A stretch of 64,000 bases of DNA from Shinisaurus crocodilurus (taxonomy: Eukaryota > Chordata > Lepidosauria > Squamata > Shinisauridae). The stretch is taken from the NCBI GenBank assembly GCA_021292165.1, contig CM037880.1, positions 145,370,099-145,434,098 on the forward strand. Direction: 5' to 3'. Under the pieces are notes generated by a model, which saw only the letters and a program-made list of their open reading frames with translations, did no database searches and had not been told where the DNA came from. This document shows positions 8,931 to 20,183 of the stretch, piece after piece (position 1 is the first letter of the stretch; every line of letters starts with the position of its first letter). The translations under genes were made by a program, and so were the position numbers.

Positions 8931-10891
8931 AATGGCTGTTGGAGGAAACCTTAAAGACAATTCTAGTTATACAAGATGGCACTGTGTATGCGTTGTACAT
9001 TATAACTATTGCCAAATGTATCATTGAGATCTATACATACATATTAAAAGTGTGCACCAACTACAAGATTTGACTTGGTCCCTGATCTGGCGCGTCAGAA
9101 AATGCCCCAATTAAGCTCAGATTGATTTGGAGGCCATTTGCTTTGATTCGATACCCAAGTTGAGATTCAGAAATCCAAGGCTTCATGCCTCCTCCCACTG
9201 ACTATCATGGGAAATTTAAAAATGGAGATATGATTAATGAAAATGGGTCTGACACTTAAAAAAATATATGCTGAAGCATGGTGGCGTTGGAAAGAAAGAT
9301 TTTTCACTGCAGGAAAAAGTGTGAGAGAATACTTGATTTAATAATTGAGAAGGGAAAGAAAATGATTTTGAAATCATGAGCAAACATAACTTGAAGCCAC
9401 CCCACCCCACCCCTGACCCAGCACAGAAACTCTGACTTTCTACTTGCTTTCTACAGAACAAGGAAGCTAAGAGAGGCTGTTTGTAACTCACAATCCCTCC
9501 CCCAAAGCACAATGATTGGAAAGACCCTGGTAAAACATGTCCTATGATTAGATAGTGGACCTATCAGTCACCCAACCACACTCCCTCACTCCCCCTGTCC
9601 TGCGCCCCCCCCCCATCAGCAGAGAAACAAAAACCAAAAGACACTATTTTTGGAGACAGCCTGTCTACATTTCCAAAGTCCAAATTGTGCAGAAAGCTTT
9701 GGGTGGGGACCAACTTCAGTTCTGGTCAGTTTGGAGAGATGCCCACTTCGCCTTGCGAAGCACCAGAAATGGTCCAGACTCCAAAGGGTCCTGATTCAGT
9801 TTAGGCTTTGGGAAAATCCAATGCACATCCCTATGTCCTCAGAAATCCATCTAAAGGAAAGGATATTCCAGTTTTATACTGAAATTTCTGCCTGTCTTCC
9901 ATTGTGTCATGGCATTGCATATTTATATTAGGTGTTCAGAATGTCTGTTTAATTAGTAAACTAAGACAATTACTCCAGACTCTTGCATGCCTGATTGTGA
10001 CTCCCAATCCGGCAGTAAAATTGCATATGGCACAGGATTATTCTGCACTGCACTGGGTATCCTTGCCAATTGTCTGTCTATTGTCTTTTCTCCGTCTATT
10101 TTTTTTCCATTTGTAATTCCAGTTTATTTTGAGCACAGTTTCTTTTGCCTTTTTAATTCCTTTGACCCTTTCCCTTGCCTGAATTTGTCATGGATGCCAT
10201 TATTTTATTCCCTTCCCCTCACTAAGAAAGCTACTGCCAGGCCAGCAAATAGGTGTGGGAAAGATGCCAGAAGGCTTCTCACCAAGGAGTACAGCTGCTC
10301 TACTCCCTCTGAAGAATAATTCATCACCTCCCTGAAACACTCTGTCTTCATTGGCTTACAAACACAGAGCTGCAGAACCTGTAGGTGAAGCCGGTTGTTC
10401 TGCAGAGTAACATCATGTACTGTGTGGCGCCCTGCCACTGGGATATCGTTTCTATTGGGTTTTGTTTTCCAGGCAAAGAGGTTTTATGAGCTGCACTGGT
10501 CACTGCAATTTTGAATTCTCGCTGGCATTCTTTCTCTGACTTCTGGATCCAAAGAGCAGGCCAATACACAACTGTTAGATTCTTGTCTTAATCAATTATT
10601 TCTGTTCAGGATTCAAGAACCGTGTCATACACACTAATGGGCTTAATGCGCAAAGCATGCGCTGAACCACTGTTGACAGAGCTGCCCAGAGAATGTCTGC
10701 AAATGGAATTAGATTGAATGATGAACTACGTTGGTGCAAACAAACCAACACACCTGTCCCTTTGGTAATAACGGGGGCCAATCTGTGTACTGTCAGAGCT
10801 ACACATATCTTTGAGAATCTGAAATGAGTCTTAATAAGTGGCCATAATCCTTACATGGAAAGTCAGCTCAAGTGCTTTATCCCATTCATCT

Positions 10892-10895
<4 letters not shown>

Positions 10896-10922
<27 letters not shown>
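10896..10922 (+). repeat. (TA)n microsatellite
   Basis: About 13 TA dinucleotides, read directly. Confidence 0.97.
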
Positions 10923-10923
<1 letters not shown>

Positions 10924-12046
10924 CCATTATGATTCCCATTTTACAGATGAGAAGATTCTGAAAGATAACTTGCACAAGGACACTCAGTAATTCCATGCTA
11001 GCATTCAAACTCCTGTGTCCCAGGTCCAGCAGAAGAGTCTCTAACCACCACCTGACCTTCCTGGGCAACCTGTCGGCTCTCTCCATGCAGTGGAGCAGCT
11101 TGAAGCAGCTTCCAGGTAGATTTGTAACATGTAGACTGGCCCTATTTTAAGCTATTGCTTTGCATCCTTCCTTTGCTTCCTTACAACACTGTTTGTTGTT
11201 CATGTTGCTGACAGCAGTTGCTAGTGCTCCTGGTATGTATGGCACATTCAGTATGCTCTCTAAAATGACTGGCAACTATCATAGCAATCAATCAGTCAGT
11301 GCTGCGATGCCAACAGAAGGCTGGCAATATCATATTTCTTTGAATATACATCCAGTGGCATTCTTACTGGCTTGACAGTGATCTCTTGTGCTGGTCCCAC
11401 AGAATGTAGAAACAGACTGGTTCCAGTACTCTATGCTTTCAGCTACTTCTTTTTGTCATATAACCTAACCAGACAGTTATATTTTGACTGGCTGTTGTAC
11501 GTGGTTGATGAGATGCTAAACCATTCCCCGTTTGCAACATGGCACAAACAGAATAATTTGTTAAGCAGAACTTATTTCAAAATAGATTGTTCCCACAGGA
11601 AAATATCAATATACAATTGTCCATATGGCTTCAGACTTTCCTAAAGCTGCCCCGTCTGTCTTTACCTTCCACATTTATTTAATGGAAAAATTATAAATAA
11701 GAACACTTTTTTGAACCATCTTCATCCCTGGCAGTTCTTAGAAACAGGTGCCTTGAATCAATCTTTTACTTTTACAATAAATGAATCATTATTTAGGACA
11801 AAGTTGGGTGTTGATACCTTTTTACTACCTCTGATACACAATATTTGCTGCTGATATAGAATACAAGATTTTGAATCCCAGAAGTCTCAGAGAGAAGGAA
11901 AGATCAGAGGGTGATACCAATTTTGATCATATTTGCAGACCAATTTCCTAACAGCACATTTCAATCACAACAAAAACCCTTTATAATCAAAATGCATTGA
12001 CAATGATTGAGCATTATGTCCTGGATCATAAGCTAAGTTAACTTAA

Positions 12047-12120
12047 GGTGCAATCCCATGCATGTTTAGACAGGGGGGAAAAGCCCTACACCTCCCAGCA
12101 TTCCCCAGCCAGCCATGGGA
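12047..12120 (+). mobile_element. Foldback MITE, half copy
   Basis: AAGGTGCAATCCCATGCATG, then GTTTAGACAG, AAAAGCCCTACACCTCCCAG and CATTCCCCAGCCAGCCATGG, matches one arm of the foldback element at 5004-5202. The opposite arm is absent. Confidence 0.75.
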
Positions 12121-12733
12121 ACCTAATTAATGGCAACTATTTTAAAAGATTAATATATGAAGTGATAGATCTACCAGTGGCTAGTAGCCATAATAGTCCA
12201 AAGTGCATACTCTATTTTGAATAGAGATAGGGTAAAATCCGAAAAAGAAGGGTTGGACATTGGGCTTCAGGAATTATTTCCTCCAATCCATTTAGGACTG
12301 GAGCCAGATCCCCTCGGGAGTCATGACTAACATGGATATAATTGTGGGCTACACAGATTCCTGGGATTCACAGTTTCCCCCCAAAATTATTTATGAGATT
12401 TATACTGCCCAGTAACAAAACTTCTCTTACCAAGGTTTGGGGTATGGTTAGGAGCATTCCTGGGAACTGCACCATGGTAAGGCCTTAGGCTTCAGGCACT
12501 AGGGCTTTGTACAGTGCTGCAGGCATGTTCAACCATGTCTAGGCATGCTCAGAACATTTCCCTTGGTTCCCGGCAACGACGTTACCCATAGTTCCTGGCA
12601 TCCCTACATGCTGCCGTGCATGCTTGTAACAGTATCTAGGCGTGTGCCTGCCGAGCACCCTCCCCGCAACCCACAGTAAATTTGGGGAAGGGAGAGATGC
12701 TTGAAACATCAGGCTGGAATGAATCATCCCCTA
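12121..12733. other. No gene seen
   Basis: Unique sequence of mixed composition with stops in all frames. It includes a GCATGTTCAACCATGTC/GGCATGCTCAG-rich patch near 12520-12550 that I cannot assign. Confidence 0.35.
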
Positions 12734-12870
12734 GGCCAGCCTTCCCCAGCTTGGTCCCCTCCAAGTATTTGGGACTACAACTTCTGACCATCATCAGCTA
12801 TGCTGGCTGGGACTGATGGGAGCTGAAGTCCAAAACGTCTGGTGGCACCATGTTGAGAAGGCTGATCTAG
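12734..12870. mobile_element. Palindromic hAT-like MITE
   Basis: CCAGCCTTCCCCAGCTTGGT on the left pairs with CACCATGTTGAGAAGGCTG on the right. Between them are GGGACTACAACTTCTGACC and GGGAGCTGAAGTCC in inverted arrangement. The same family is present at 13138-13282, 35820-35920, 45296-45345 and 62250-62302. Confidence 0.75.
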
Positions 12871-13077
12871 GCAGATGTCCTCAAATTAAGCCAGTTTAAA
12901 TCTACCTATTCCAAATCATATATGAAAAGTCCTGCCTGTCTCTAATTTTGAACGGCGGTATAATTAATTCTGGCTACCAGATTCTGGGGATCATCAACCC
13001 CAGGGTGGAGATCCTTCCTCAGGGCCTGCTTGCCAGAAATGCATCCATGATGCAATTTTTTTTTCTGACGTGTGCTG

Positions 13078-13137
13078 TCAGTAGAAAAATGCTGAGCTAG
13101 ATGGACCAGTGATTTGATTCAACCCAGCTGTTCTTAG
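13078..13137 (+). mobile_element. tRNA-Ala-derived SINE, 3' tail only
   Basis: AATGCTGAGCTAGATGGACC, then AGTGATTTGATTCAACCCAG and CTGTTCTTA, matches the 3' third of the SINE at 63246-63435. It abuts the MITE that follows. Confidence 0.65.
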
Positions 13138-13282
13138 GGGAGCCTTTTCCAACCCGGTGCCTTCCAAACGTTTTGGTCTTCAACTCCCACCATCCCCAGC
13201 TAGCATGACCAATAAGCAGGAATGCTGAGGGTTGTAGTCCAAACCATCTGGAGGGCACCAGGTTGGGGATGGCTGTCTTAAA
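13138..13282. mobile_element. Palindromic hAT-like MITE
   Basis: The left arm GCCTTTTCCAACCCGGTGCC and the right arm GGCACCAGGTTGGGGATGGC are inverted copies. TTCAACTCCCACCATCCCC pairs with GCTGAGGGTTGTAGTCC. No clean target duplication. Confidence 0.75.
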
Positions 13283-14041
13283 GGATACCTTGCTAGCTGC
13301 TACAATGAGCTCTGCTACAGTTTCTCACGTCATCCATGTTCTGTGCTGGAGAAGGATACTTTCATGCTAGTCCGACTAAAGAGAATTAACCGACGAGGAG
13401 GAAAAACATATAGTCTGCCCCACACAGCCTGACCTGTCTCCTACTGAACATGAATTGAAACTGATTGATCTAATGCCTTGCATCTGCCAAGCTGTCATTC
13501 AAGCCGGGGAGATTTGGATGGAGACAAGGAAAGCATGGCAAAAATGACTTTCTGATTTAGTTTACTGAGCCAGCCTTGAACTCCTTCTAGGTATACTGAA
13601 ATCAGCTTATAAGAAAGACCTTGTTTGCTTGGAATGCCAAAAAATTTGCTATATAGCGAGTGGAGATTGGGAGAGTCCCTTTAATTTGTGCATAAAGTGT
13701 ATGGGGAAAGAAATCCCAGATGTCTGCAGCATTGTGAGAACATATATGTGCATTTAAATGGCTTGCATCATTATTTACAGATGTAATTGTGAAATATGCT
13801 CTTTTTGCACTCAAAATTAAGGGTGGAACAGATGGTGAAAACTCACTTTAAAGCATTAAAGTCCAGTAAAATAACCCATACTGATTGTGCATGATATAAC
13901 CATTTCTTATTCTTTATTACCAGTTCTAGCCAATCCCACCTATAAGACTTAGGATATGAAGCAGTATGAAACCGAAAATAGAATAAAATTTATTCAATAT
14001 CAGTTTTCGATAATACTGCAATCCAGCCAAAGGTAAGCTTA
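13283..14041. other. No gene seen
   Basis: Unique AT-leaning DNA. No repeat termini or domain-bearing frame. Confidence 0.4.
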
Positions 14042-14088
14042 AATCATTCCCATTGAAACCAGATTTACTGGTTTCAATGGGAATGATT
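14042..14088. repeat. Perfect hairpin, 20-bp stem, 7-nt loop
   Basis: AATCATTCCCATTGAAACCA is followed by GATTTAC and then by the exact reverse complement. The core CCCATTGAAA/TTTCAATGGG matches the palindromic repeat family seen at 17495-17615, 26926-27055 and elsewhere. Confidence 0.95.
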
Positions 14089-14108
14089 CTCTTACTTCTG
14101 AGAATTAA

Positions 14109-14385
14109 TCTGAAGTCCTCATTTCCAAATATCCCAGCACAAAGCCACTGTTGAGCAAATAGAACACCCCCACTCCCCACACTGAACTGCTCTGGTTAGC
14201 TACCTCCTCCCCTAGTCTTAGAAGTTAGTGTTATATACACATGTCTTCATTTTTTCATCTGAAGTCTTCATTTCCAAATATTTCCTAACAAAGCCGCGAT
14301 TGAGCAAATAGAACACCCCGTCTCCCCACACTGAATGGCTCTGGTTAGCTACCTCCTCCCCTAGTCTTAGAAGTTAGTGCTATAT
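14109..14385 (+). repeat. Tandem duplication, two units about 149 bp apart
   Basis: Unit 1 (14109-14236) and unit 2 (14258-14385) share TTTCCAAATAT, TTGAGCAAATAGAACACCCC, CTCCCCACACTGAA and a long identical block from GGTTAGCTACCTCC to AGAAGTTAGTG. Differences are scattered substitutions and a few indels. Confidence 0.95.
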
Positions 14386-14703
14386 AGCAACTGCACTACA
14401 GCACTAGACTCCAGAGGTTCAAGGTTAGATGAGCAGAAAGGTGCCAGAGTTCAGCATTCTTGTGCTCTAGGGACTGGGGAATTTCCCAACTAGTTATACT
14501 CTCCCTCCTACCCTAGTGATTCTGCCCAGGCTCCCTGAGAATAATTATGCAAACCATTATGGTCCTATGAATGTGTACAAGGGACTGTTGGATCCTATTC
14601 ATTGTCAGATTTCTGTGGCAGGACCAGCTTCAAAGTGTATCAAGATTGGCCATTTGCTGGAACCCCAAGGGCAAGACCCCAAAGTATGACCATATGTGTA
14701 GAA
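14386..14703. other. No gene seen
   Basis: Unique sequence between the tandem duplication and a hAT element. No repeat boundaries or coding signal. Confidence 0.4.
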
Positions 14704-15031
14704 CAGGGGTGCAGAACCTTAGAGCTGGGGGCCAAATTCAGCCCTCCGGGGTCCCCAGATGACCCCACACCCTTTGCCTCAATCATTTGGAGGTTTCCTG
14801 GCTTTTGTGCAGTTTTTCTTCCATTCTAAAAAGCTGAAATGCCTCTCCTAAGGCTTAGTTACTGGCAGTAAGAGCTTTAAGCTAAAAGATGCTGATATTT
14901 CAGCCCTAACCATTTTGTCTTTGGCCCAGCTCCCTTTTGTCTTTAGCCCTGACCACCATTGGAATGTAGCCCCCAAGAGCTTTTCTGAACTGGAATTCAG
15001 CCCTCAGGTTGAAAGAGGTTCTACACCCCTG
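14704..15031. mobile_element. 328-bp hAT-type MITE
   Basis: The left end CAGGGGTGCAGAACCT and the right end AGGTTCTACACCCCTG are inverted repeats with one mismatch. Subterminal GGGGGCC and TTCAGCCCT blocks are repeated inside (AAATTCAGCCCTCC, GGAATTCAGCCCTCA). The flanking 8-mers GTGTAGAA and ATTAGAGC do not agree, so the flank has changed or the insertion is old. There is no transposase. Confidence 0.85.
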
Positions 15032-15061
15032 ATTAGAGCATTCAAGGAAATTCAAGGAGCA

Positions 15062-15473
15062 TTCAAGGAAAGAAATAACCAATCAAACAATAAATTATTT
15101 TTAAAGAAAGAACAAAAAAGCAAGCATGAACGAAAGGGGTGCATTGCTTTTATTTTTCTTTCTTTTAATTTTTTAATTGAAAGCCATTTCAGAAATAGGT
15201 AAAAAAAAGAAGAAGAGAGAGCTGTGATTTGCTTTGCGGAGAGTTTTTTCTGCCTCTTTGAAGTGTTAAAGCCAAACCATCAAAGGCAACAGACCAATTA
15301 CGTTCACCCAGCTATTGTTCTGGATGGCAGCAAACATAATGCAAAATGGAAAACAGATTGAAACAAATTATTAGAAATTAACGCTAGGTTTGCAGATTTG
15401 ATAAAAAAAAAAAAACTTCTCAAACACAATACACTTCTTGTTTCCATAGAATAAGAAGTCCTAATCCTGCAGA
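15062..15473 (+). repeat. Left arm of a 412-bp near-perfect inverted repeat
   Basis: Read against the reverse complement of 16091-16503, every stretch I compared is identical, including the 13-base A run, the 8-base A run and all intervening unique sequence. The only difference is one extra base near the outer end (CAAGGAAAG against CAAGGGAAAG). The arm is AT-rich and non-coding and matches no repeat family known to me. Short ATTCAAGGA direct repeats flank its outer end. Confidence 0.97.
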
Positions 15474-16090
15474 GGTAGCATGGGATCATTCACAGTTTGC
15501 ATATCCTGCCTCTTCCAGGTTAAAGAGGCAGGGAGAGGCTGACTTGCCCAAACAACTTCCAAGGGCTGGCACTGTCCTGTCATCTGTGGTTGTCTAGTTT
15601 TTCTATGTTGGCCCTTTGGGTCCACACAGGTGTATACTTGATGGGGCTGTACAAAGAAGACATTATGTGTCATGGAATGTGTTGCACCAACATTGTACCT
15701 TATCCCATGTGGGGATAGTGGGGGTGGATATAAATATTCAGAAGATGTGGATAACCTGCAGATGTTAATGGGGAGTTACACAGTAGTTGGATCAACTTGA
15801 TAAAATTTATATGAACTAGGAGACTTGTATGAAACCCAATATTCCATATTATAAAGGTAACAAAACAGTAGAAAAGCAGAAACATCCACCTGACTCTCAT
15901 TGTTTCAGCCTTACATGAGTTAAGTGGGTCGCTGTCATACCTTTCCTATTGGGAATGTAAAATTGTCATATTGAAGGCTACTGTAATGTGTCAATTTAGT
16001 TTATAAAGGCACTGTGTAAGTTTCTAATATGACATAGATGCTTAGAAATATGACAGGAAGCACATCTCTATAACATAAAGATGTGCATAT
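15474..16090. other. 617-bp spacer of the large inverted repeat
   Basis: Unique AT-rich DNA with no gene. A short open frame at 15700-15900 on the minus strand has hydrophobic residues but no recognisable family. The spacer shows no internal symmetry. Confidence 0.6.
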
Positions 16091-16503
16091 TCTGCAGGAT
16101 TAGGACTTCTTATTCTATGGAAACAAGAAGTGTATTGTGTTTGAGAAGTTTTTTTTTTTTTATCAAATCTGCAAACCTAGCGTTAATTTCTAATAATTTG
16201 TTTCAATCTGTTTTCCATTTTGCATTATGTTTGCTGCCATCCAGAACAATAGCTGGGTGAACGTAATTGGTCTGTTGCCTTTGATGGTTTGGCTTTAACA
16301 CTTCAAAGAGGCAGAAAAAACTCTCCGCAAAGCAAATCACAGCTCTCTCTTCTTCTTTTTTTTACCTATTTCTGAAATGGCTTTCAATTAAAAAATTAAA
16401 AGAAAGAAAAATAAAAGCAATGCACCCCTTTCGTTCATGCTTGCTTTTTTGTTCTTTCTTTAAAAATAATTTATTGTTTGATTGGTTATTTCTTTCCCTT
16501 GAA
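16091..16503 (-). repeat. Right arm of the 412-bp inverted repeat
   Basis: This is the inverted partner of 15062-15473, starting TCTGCAGGATTAGG and ending CCCTTGAA. The identity stops abruptly at both ends: inside, GGTAGCATGG (left arm side) against ATATGCACAT; outside, the left arm runs into ATTCAAGGA repeats and the right arm into AATGGCATA. Confidence 0.97.
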
Positions 16504-16726
16504 AATGGCATATTTATGTCTCTACAAACTAAGAAGTTATAACATTCTTGGCAATGAAAATAATATCATTTACACTGCATATAAATCTGGTATTTTGGCT
16601 TCAATATTGCCTATGGATAACTTAAAGTACAACTGTATTTCAAGCATGTTTCAAGTCCTCATGAAAAAATGCTACTTACATGATTGTACGACTAAGCGAT
16701 AGCTTGTCTCTCTCTGTGGCGAGAAG
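16504..16726. other. Unique stretch before solo LTR
   Basis: AT-rich sequence without recognisable repeats. GAAG at 16723-16726 is the left copy of the putative target duplication of the LTR that follows. Confidence 0.4.
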
Positions 16727-17154
16727 TGCGGGATTAGGCAGTATAGCTTAAGCTTATGGTGATCATCCAGTGGCACCTTTCAAGGTGACTGACGTTTACC
16801 CAAGGCTGCCCTCGCTAATGCCCTGAGGCTTGCCAAGAGGGAGATTGAGACGTCTTTGAGGTTTTGCCTTTCTCGCCTACATTGGGTGCCTGGAGGCATC
16901 AAAGTAAGGCGACGATGGTAAAGCCCTCCAGCTCCACATGGAGGGCAACTGGCCGGGGGCGGACCAACCTGCCTCCGGTGCAGTGCGGATGTATTCGCCC
17001 AAATATTGGTTTTTTCCCGGCCAATGGCCGGGCTAGGTTAGTACCGCACTTCGCCCTTCACAGATCTTCAATTCAATAAATGTGGCCCTGATTTAAAACC
17101 ATATACTCTGTGTCTGACTCTTCTTTATCTCACCCATACACTCGCAACTTGACA
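16727..17154 (+). mobile_element. Solo LTR, about 428 bp, 4-bp target duplication
   Basis: The segment starts TGCGGGATTAGG and ends CAACTTGACA, so it has TG...CA termini. GAAG flanks both sides (16723-16726 and 17155-17158). A polyadenylation signal AATAAA at 17075-17080 is followed by a CT-rich run (GACTCTTCTTTATCTCACCC), as in R/U5. No internal retrotransposon sequence is present. A four-base duplication fits Ty3/Gypsy-type or some endogenous retroviral integrases. The start is less certain than the end, because TG occurs more than once nearby. Confidence 0.65.
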
Positions 17155-17494
17155 GAAGCACCCTGGCAGCTTGTGGGCTGGGTGATACCCAGGCCTTGAA
17201 TTCCAAGAGCCTTATGGTCTCTACTGCTCTGAGATAAAAACACTAGCTGAGTTTTGGATTCCTGATTGATCGCAGGGCTGAAGCATATAAAGGTCATTGG
17301 AAACTAAGTACTACAATTAGAAGGGATCTGACACACACACACAAATTCAAATACAAACCCCCAACTCCAAAGACAGGTCCAAAACTGAACTTTTAGCATT
17401 CAAATTTCAAAATCAGAGTTGGGGCTTTTAATTTGGTATAGATATCTTGGAAGGGCAATAGTCAGGTGTAGTTGGCACAGCTAAACATTTTGGG
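17155..17494. other. No gene seen
   Basis: Unique DNA with a short CA run at about 17330-17343. CAAATTTCAAAATCAGAG and related A-rich words give no clear repeat. Confidence 0.4.
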
Positions 17495-17615
17495 TTAGAT
17501 CAAGATGCAAGTAAGTTGAACTTAGAAATCAATTAGATGAGTTAGTTATGACTGAACTTTGTTCCCATTGAAATCCATGGGAACTAAGTTCAGCTATGGA
17601 TCCAGCTCTTTTGTC
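17495..17615. mobile_element. Short palindromic repeat (CCATTGAAATC family)
   Basis: AGTTAGTTATGACTGAACTT, then CCCATTGAAATCCATGGGAA and CTAAGTTCAG, then GGATCCAGC, resembles the self-complementary family at 26926-27055. The two halves are imperfect inverted copies. Confidence 0.55.
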
Positions 17616-19189
17616 TGCAGAAAAAGCATATGTCCCACATTTCAATGAATACATTTCAAAGGTCTGAATTCACAAATTGGGGTCAACCATTTTGTACTTA
17701 AGAAATTCATCAGTCTGTGTCAAGTTATAGCACCTTCCCTGCTGAGCATAAGTTTAAAGTACACGCGTATATGGTTTGTTGAAAAGCAGTAAGTACTGAA
17801 CTAGGATCTTAAGAACTTTGCTAACACATGGCTTGCCTTTTTGGTGCAATCCACTTAGTGCTGCTGCTGCTCAAGTGCCATTGAAGTGAATGGGACTTAT
17901 AAAGGAACAGTGTTTGTCTGAGCGATCCTTTTATTTGTCATTCTGTGGAGAAGAAAAACAGTCATTTGCTATAAGAAGATTCCTCTGTATATTATTTTAA
18001 GTCTGAAACCTGTTTAGTTTTTGAATCTAAACACATAACAAGACGATCCTCCTCTTTCATTACAAAACTCTGCCAAGAGTATAATGTGCTTTTGACAAAC
18101 TAAAAATATGCCAAAGGATAAGGTCACCAAGTAAGATTAGGACTCTATTGTATGATGAATATGAAATGGTCCCTCCCTTCCCACAAAGTCATAATAATCT
18201 CCTTTCCTTTAATAACGAAAATAGATTGTCTTCCTGTCTGGGTCTGAATGGGTAGGTATAGAAGAAAAGAAAGGCGTTGTATTTTGTTTGTGTACTTTTG
18301 TACTTTGTATGCCATTTTAAATCTGACATTTATCTGAATGGTCAGAGGAGGTTAGAAGCCTCAGTCAGCTCTTCTGGCACTCATTTTTCTTGTCTTAAAA
18401 ATCCCCCCCCCTTTTTTTTTTATCATACTACTGTATCTTCTCCCATTCAACACCAACTGCATCATGACATATCTGTTATCATGTAGAGTGTCTTCCAAGA
18501 GGCGAGTAGGCAAAGATGTTACTCTAATAGGCTCGCTCTTCTTAGCTCATGCATATCTGCAAACACACTTCTTGACATGTGTAGGATTCTACCTTCACAT
18601 TATGCTTTTTGCCACAAAGGGAGAAACAGAAATAGGGAGAAAAGTATGTGACCTGGAAAACGATTTGTTTTTCAAAAGCTTTAAATACAAACCTATAAGG
18701 GATATGGCACCGAAAAACATAACTGTTGCCCCTTTTTTCTGGCACAGTCTTAGGCGTTTACCATTTTAATAGCAACAAAAACTTCTCCTTAGTGCTATGA
18801 GGAGCTCCGTGGCACATAGAATTGTAGAATCTACAGAAGAATGGAGCATTTATTCTGACAGAAACTATTCACAACAGGAAAAAGACAGTAATGGTGTTGC
18901 TGTTAAGAGAAAATCCTTGAGGGTTTCTTGCTGTTATGTTCATTGTGACAGAGATTAAACCGGTTATCTCCTGTCCTAAATGGGACTATATGTTTACCAG
19001 TAGATTTCAGAATAGATCCTGACTCTTGGTTCAACCATGCGTTGTTCACCACAGCATTGAGTGATGACTTGCACATGTGAATGAGCCACCACCACAGAAT
19101 AGAACTGTTCTATCACTTCATGCCATCTCATCACAATACTTTTCAATGAGTGAATCACACATTCAGCAATTGAGCCATAAAATCTGCAT
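17616..19189. other. No gene seen
   Basis: About 1.6 kb of unique AT-rich DNA with a homopolymer patch (C run then T run) at 18403-18421. The 101-codon open frame at 18464-18769 has no domain I recognise and no repeat context. Confidence 0.4.
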
Positions 19190-19345
19190 ATGTCCCCATC
19201 AAAAAACCCTGATCAGCCCTGTCAAAAATCCCATTTTAAAAGGGAGCCTGAGTTTTGACAGCTGTCAAAACTCTGTGCTCTCATAAATGGGGTGGCTTGG
19301 ACTCTTCCACTTTCCTGAGCACCTAGAGTCTCAGGAAAGGTTCAA
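19190..19345 (+). repeat. Interspersed repeat containing a TGACAG/CTGTCA palindrome
   Basis: ATTTTAAAAGGGAGCCTGAG leads into a perfect 24-bp palindrome at 19250-19273 centred on GACAGCTGTC. It is followed by CACTTTCCTGAGCACCTAGA. The same blocks occur in opposite orientation at 31215-31350, so this is a dispersed family. Confidence 0.65.
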
Positions 19346-19490
19346 AAAGATGGAGGATGCTGAGAATAGTCAAGTCCAACACACACACAAAACAACTAGA
19401 GGATCTTTCTGGGAAGGGGGTGGTCTACACACCACCCCCTTTCACTAGCAAAGATCCCCTCACAGCTTCACTTCTCACTTGACAGCTCAG

Positions 19491-19506
19491 TTTGACAGCT
19501 GTCAAA
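19491..19506. repeat. 16-bp perfect palindrome TTTGACAGCTGTCAAA
   Basis: A second, independent TGACAGCTGTCA site about 240 bases from the first. TGACAG is the core recognised by MEIS/TGIF homeodomain proteins, and the palindrome matches the known dimer arrangement. Function here is not shown. Confidence 0.85.
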
Positions 19507-20167
19507 TGAGAAGCAAAGCAACAAATGAACTTAGTGTAGCCTTGCTTTGTCAATGTCCATGGATTTGACAGGATACACCATCTAGGGCATTGACAAGGCA
19601 AACCTGCGCATTCAGAACAGTTGACCAAAAAAAAATCTTTTTTTTAAGAAAAAAAATTGTGGAAATCTTGGGCACAATTTTGTAAAAAAATTAATTAATT
19701 AATTAAAAACTGGGTGGCAAATTAAGTGTTGCATAATAAAGTGGTGAGAGTCGATGCGTATGTGAACTGGTCCTTAATGTTTGCATTTTCCAAAGTTGTA
19801 TTGTTGGCCTGCAGACCCATATTTCTATTGACTTCATTCCATGTGGATCACCACCATATATGGTGAGTACAAAAGGTCACCTGGCAATGGAAAAACTTGT
19901 TTTGCGAATATCCCATAAAATGGCAACTCTTACTTAGATACCCATCCCGAATCCCATAGAATACCAGCTCCTAAACTAATCCCACCCCTCCCACCAATGC
20001 ACTATCCATGCCACTTCACCAAGATCTACACAGATCCCCAGTCTTTCATCTCTGCACATGTAGCAAAATGAAGTGGTGAAGTCCTGAGATGCTGGAATAG
20101 AGAATACCACTTCAGATTTCAGTTGAGGAATACTATATGTGAATCAATATATACAGCAGAATGACAT
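19507..20167. other. No gene seen
   Basis: Unique AT-rich DNA with A/T homopolymers near 19627-19660 and a TTAA repeat at 19689-19706. No element ends apart from the target duplication that begins at 20168. Confidence 0.4.
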
Positions 20168-20183
20168 GAGAATAAGGTGGTAG

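Larger units (their letters stand above)
8566..12046. other. Long unique stretch, no gene
   Basis: About 3.5 kb with no recognised gene or repeat family apart from a TA run at 10896-10922 and a 13-bp-stem hairpin at 8899-8930. Open frames of 60-110 codons are present, for example around 9987-10319 and 11372-11644, but none shows a domain. They look like chance frames. Confidence 0.4.

Noticed and set aside
14696..15039. 8-bp target duplication for the 14704-15031 hAT MITE
   Set aside because: Flanking GTGTAGAA and ATTAGAGC do not match, so the element is called on its inverted ends only.
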